Shown: positions 5,380 through 6,411 of the stretch, piece after piece | Layout of the letters: each line of letters begins with the position of its first letter | Position numbering within the stretch: position 1 is the first letter of the stretch | Assembly: GCA_031269135.1 (NCBI GenBank) | Contig: JAISZP010000083.1 | Span: 1 to 6,411 of the forward strand | Direction: 5' to 3' | Length of the DNA: 6,411 nucleotides | Source: Deltaproteobacteria bacterium | GTDB taxonomy: Bacteria > Desulfobacterota > Desulfarculia > Adiutricales > Adiutricaceae | Program-made: the position numbers and the translations under genes | Notes under the pieces: generated by a model | What the model saw: the letters and a program-made list of their open reading frames with translations, nothing else | Told to the model about the DNA's origin: nothing | Database searches by the model: none

Positions 5380-6201
5380 ATGAAACACAAAAGACTGGTA
5401 TCGAGTTTCGGTTTTTTCGGACCAGAATTTATAAACACTTTTGTTTCCGTAAAAAAGAGCCAAAGCGGCGATGAGAGTCCGCAAGCGCAATCAGACTCTC
5501 AGTCGTTGGAACAGTCGTCTCCGCAGCCGGCTGTTGTCGAGGCCCCGGCGGAAAGGGCGACTGAAACCGAGACGGCGCTTATTAATGAAGCTACGCTGGT
5601 TCAGGCTCCAACGGACCAGGCTCCAATAGATCCAGCTCCAGCAGATCCAGCTCCAACAGATCAAGATCAGGCGGTCTCAACCCAGCAGCTGCAAGCGGAT
5701 GCGGCTCTCACAGTAATTCGGATAGCTGAGGATTTAGTCGCTGGGGAGAGCGTCGTCTCAGAGTCGGAACCAGCGATCGTCCAGCAAAATGAGCCTCAAC
5801 CGCTTGAAAGCTCTCCTGATTCAATTGAACCTCAATCGTCAGCCCCTACCCCCTCGATAAGGCAAAAAGCTCAGACTCCGGCCAAGCGGCCTATTGCTTC
5901 ATCGCCGGCCGAAAAACCTCAGACCAAGGTCCCTGCCAAGAGAACTAAAGCCAAGTCGCCGGCGGTGAAGGAAACGGTCAAACCGCCTTCTAAGCGGGCA
6001 AAAGCTCAAACTCCAAGCGAAAAACAAGCCGCCAAGACTCCAGCCAAGCGCACTAAAGCTCAGTCGCCTGCGGAAAAGCCGGTCGCCGAAACACCGGCAA
6101 AACGGGAAAAAGCGCAGACCCCGGCTAAGAAAGAACCCGCTAAAACGCCGGCCATAAGAGGCAAGGCCCCGACTCCAGCTAAAAAGACCGAGAATCAGTG
6201 A
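5380..6201 (+). CDS. Low-complexity protein with acidic middle and basic TPAKR-repeat tail
   Basis: I do not recognise a family for this 273-residue protein. Residues 1-27 hold all five aromatic residues (F10, F12, F13, F17, F21) and are mildly hydrophobic, but do not make a convincing signal peptide or membrane segment. Residues 28-152 are rich in Pro, Gln, Ser and Ala and strongly acidic, about 24 Asp/Glu against 2 Arg, with a pentapeptide repeat at 75-94. Residues 153-269 are thirteen 9-residue units of the type xKAxTPAKR, with about 31 Lys/Arg and 8 acidic residues in the tail. After residue 21 there is no aromatic residue, and the whole protein lacks Cys. It should be intrinsically disordered. 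The tail resembles eukaryotic histone H1 and bacterial H1-like or AlgP-like tails, so nucleic-acid or polyanion binding is possible but inferred. The ATG is fixed by AAGGAG at 5367. A terminator lies about 100 bp downstream. Confidence 0.85.
   Translation: MKHKRLVSSFGFFGPEFINTFVSVKKSQSGDESPQAQSDSQSLEQSSPQPAVVEAPAERATETETALINEATLVQAPTDQAPIDPAPADPAPTDQDQAVSTQQLQADAALTVIRIAEDLVAGESVVSESEPAIVQQNEPQPLESSPDSIEPQSSAPTPSIRQKAQTPAKRPIASSPAEKPQTKVPAKRTKAKSPAVKETVKPPSKRAKAQTPSEKQAAKTPAKRTKAQSPAEKPVAETPAKREKAQTPAKKEPAKTPAIRGKAPTPAKKTENQ
5602..5661 (+). repeat. Coding pentapeptide repeat (Q/P)AP(T/I/A)D, four units
   Basis: Four consecutive 15-bp units encode QAPTD, QAPID, PAPAD and PAPTD (residues 75-94 of the last gene). 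The DNA copies share most bases around gctcca, suggesting a fairly recent expansion compared with the C-terminal repeat. Confidence 0.7.
5836..6186 (+). repeat. Thirteen 9-residue coding repeats, paired into 18-residue units
   Basis: Cut at every ninth residue from Ser153, the tail gives units such as QKAQTPAKR, PIASSPAEK, AKAQTPSEK, QAAKTPAKR, TKAQSPAEK and EKAQTPAKK. Proline occupies position 6 in all thirteen units, and position 9 is always Arg or Lys. From the second unit on, position 9 alternates strictly Arg, Lys, Arg, Lys, which reveals an 18-residue (54-bp) superrepeat. The DNA has drifted: Thr-Pro-Ala-Lys is written with different synonymous codons in different units. Confidence 0.9.
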
Positions 6202-6302
6202 TTGTTGGGGCGATAAGGACTACTTGCCGGATGCCTTGCCCTCCAATTTGATTCGCTTAGAAAAAAATCCCGGCTTAAACCTAATTTCATAATCTTCATT
6301 TT
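6202..6302. other. 3' trailer of the repeat-protein gene, no feature seen
   Basis: About 100 bases between the stop codon and the terminator. I see no reading frame with a ribosome binding site and no strong hairpin; it is probably untranslated trailer. Confidence 0.5.
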
Positions 6303-6347
6303 TTAGCCTAAAGTGGGTCATATCCTTCTTTAGGCTAATTTATTTTT
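6303..6347 (+). terminator. Rho-independent terminator
   Basis: A perfect 11-bp inverted repeat, TTAGCCTAAAG at 6303-6313 and CTTTAGGCTAA at 6328-6338, encloses a 14-base loop and is followed by TTTATTTTT (6339-6347). It would end transcription of the repeat-protein gene on the plus strand. The stem is only moderately GC-rich and the loop is long. The opposite strand has no T tract after the stem, so it looks unidirectional. Confidence 0.8.
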
Positions 6348-6411
6348 GATGTTGAAGATATAAATCAAAAAATGATTGGATTATTGCAAGTTTATGTTTC
6401 TATGCTCATTA
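6348..6411. other. AT-rich end of window, no feature established
   Basis: AT-rich sequence after the terminator. A frame opens at the ATG at 6372 (MIGLLQVYVS...) and runs off the window, but no Shine-Dalgarno precedes it and only 13 codons are visible, so I do not call a gene. A promoter region for a gene beyond the window is plausible. Confidence 0.3.

Noticed and set aside
5836..6186. The 27-bp periodic region as a CRISPR array or minisatellite
   Set aside because: The repeats are in frame, degenerate at the DNA level, have no spacers, and are explained by the protein repeat.
5380..6201. Assignment as AlgP or a PhaF-type phasin
   Set aside because: The basic tail is similar in style, but there is no phasin domain or recognisable AlgP N-terminal region; composition alone is not enough.
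6372..6411. Start of another plus-strand gene at the window end
   Set aside because: Only 13 codons are visible and no Shine-Dalgarno precedes the ATG.

Overview
The window is ordinary bacterial chromosome carrying seven protein genes, no RNA genes, no CRISPR array and no mobile element that I can see. KdsD (Kdo/lipopolysaccharide synthesis), an RlpA-type lipoprotein and a PBP4-type D,D-carboxypeptidase indicate a Gram-negative cell with peptidoglycan and an LPS-type outer membrane. The double-domain YggT protein near a DUF167 protein, and the YxVNGxRYY...GxASWYG layout of RlpA, remind me of deltaproteobacteria (Desulfobacterota). That placement is an inference and weak; no marker gene here settles it.

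Layout. ribF (+, 8-943) encodes the bifunctional FAD-making enzyme and runs into a convergent DUF167 gene (-, 946-1248) with two bases between the stop codons. A 290-bp gap follows (1249-1538), holding a 25-bp tandem repeat with dyad symmetry and an A-rich tract rich in CAAAT. Then come yggT (-, 1539-2171), kdsD (-, 2270-3232) and rlpA (-, 3292-3897). These four minus-strand genes run rlpA > kdsD > yggT > DUF167. kdsD also has its own near-consensus sigma70 promoter, whose -35 box overlaps the rlpA stop codon. On the plus strand, dacB (3859-5259) diverges from rlpA, and the two coding regions appear to overlap by 39 bp at their 5' ends. The last gene (+, 5380-6201) encodes a low-complexity protein and is followed by a rho-independent terminator (6303-6347). 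The final 64 bases hold nothing I can name.

How the genes fit together. rlpA and dacB both concern peptidoglycan remodelling, one acting on glycan strands and the other on peptide stems. kdsD supplies the first committed intermediate of Kdo for LPS. YggT is a small membrane protein family often found near division and envelope genes. The centre of the window therefore reads as an envelope-biogenesis neighbourhood, with ribF as an unrelated housekeeping gene at the edge.

The most unusual item is the last gene. Its 273-residue product has a short Phe-containing N-terminus, a long acidic Pro/Gln/Ser-rich middle, and a basic tail of thirteen 9-residue units built on xKAxTPAKR, nested as an 18-residue superrepeat. 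The tail resembles histone H1-type or AlgP-like DNA-binding tails, but I cannot assign the protein to a family. The second most unusual item is the head-to-head overlap of rlpA and dacB.
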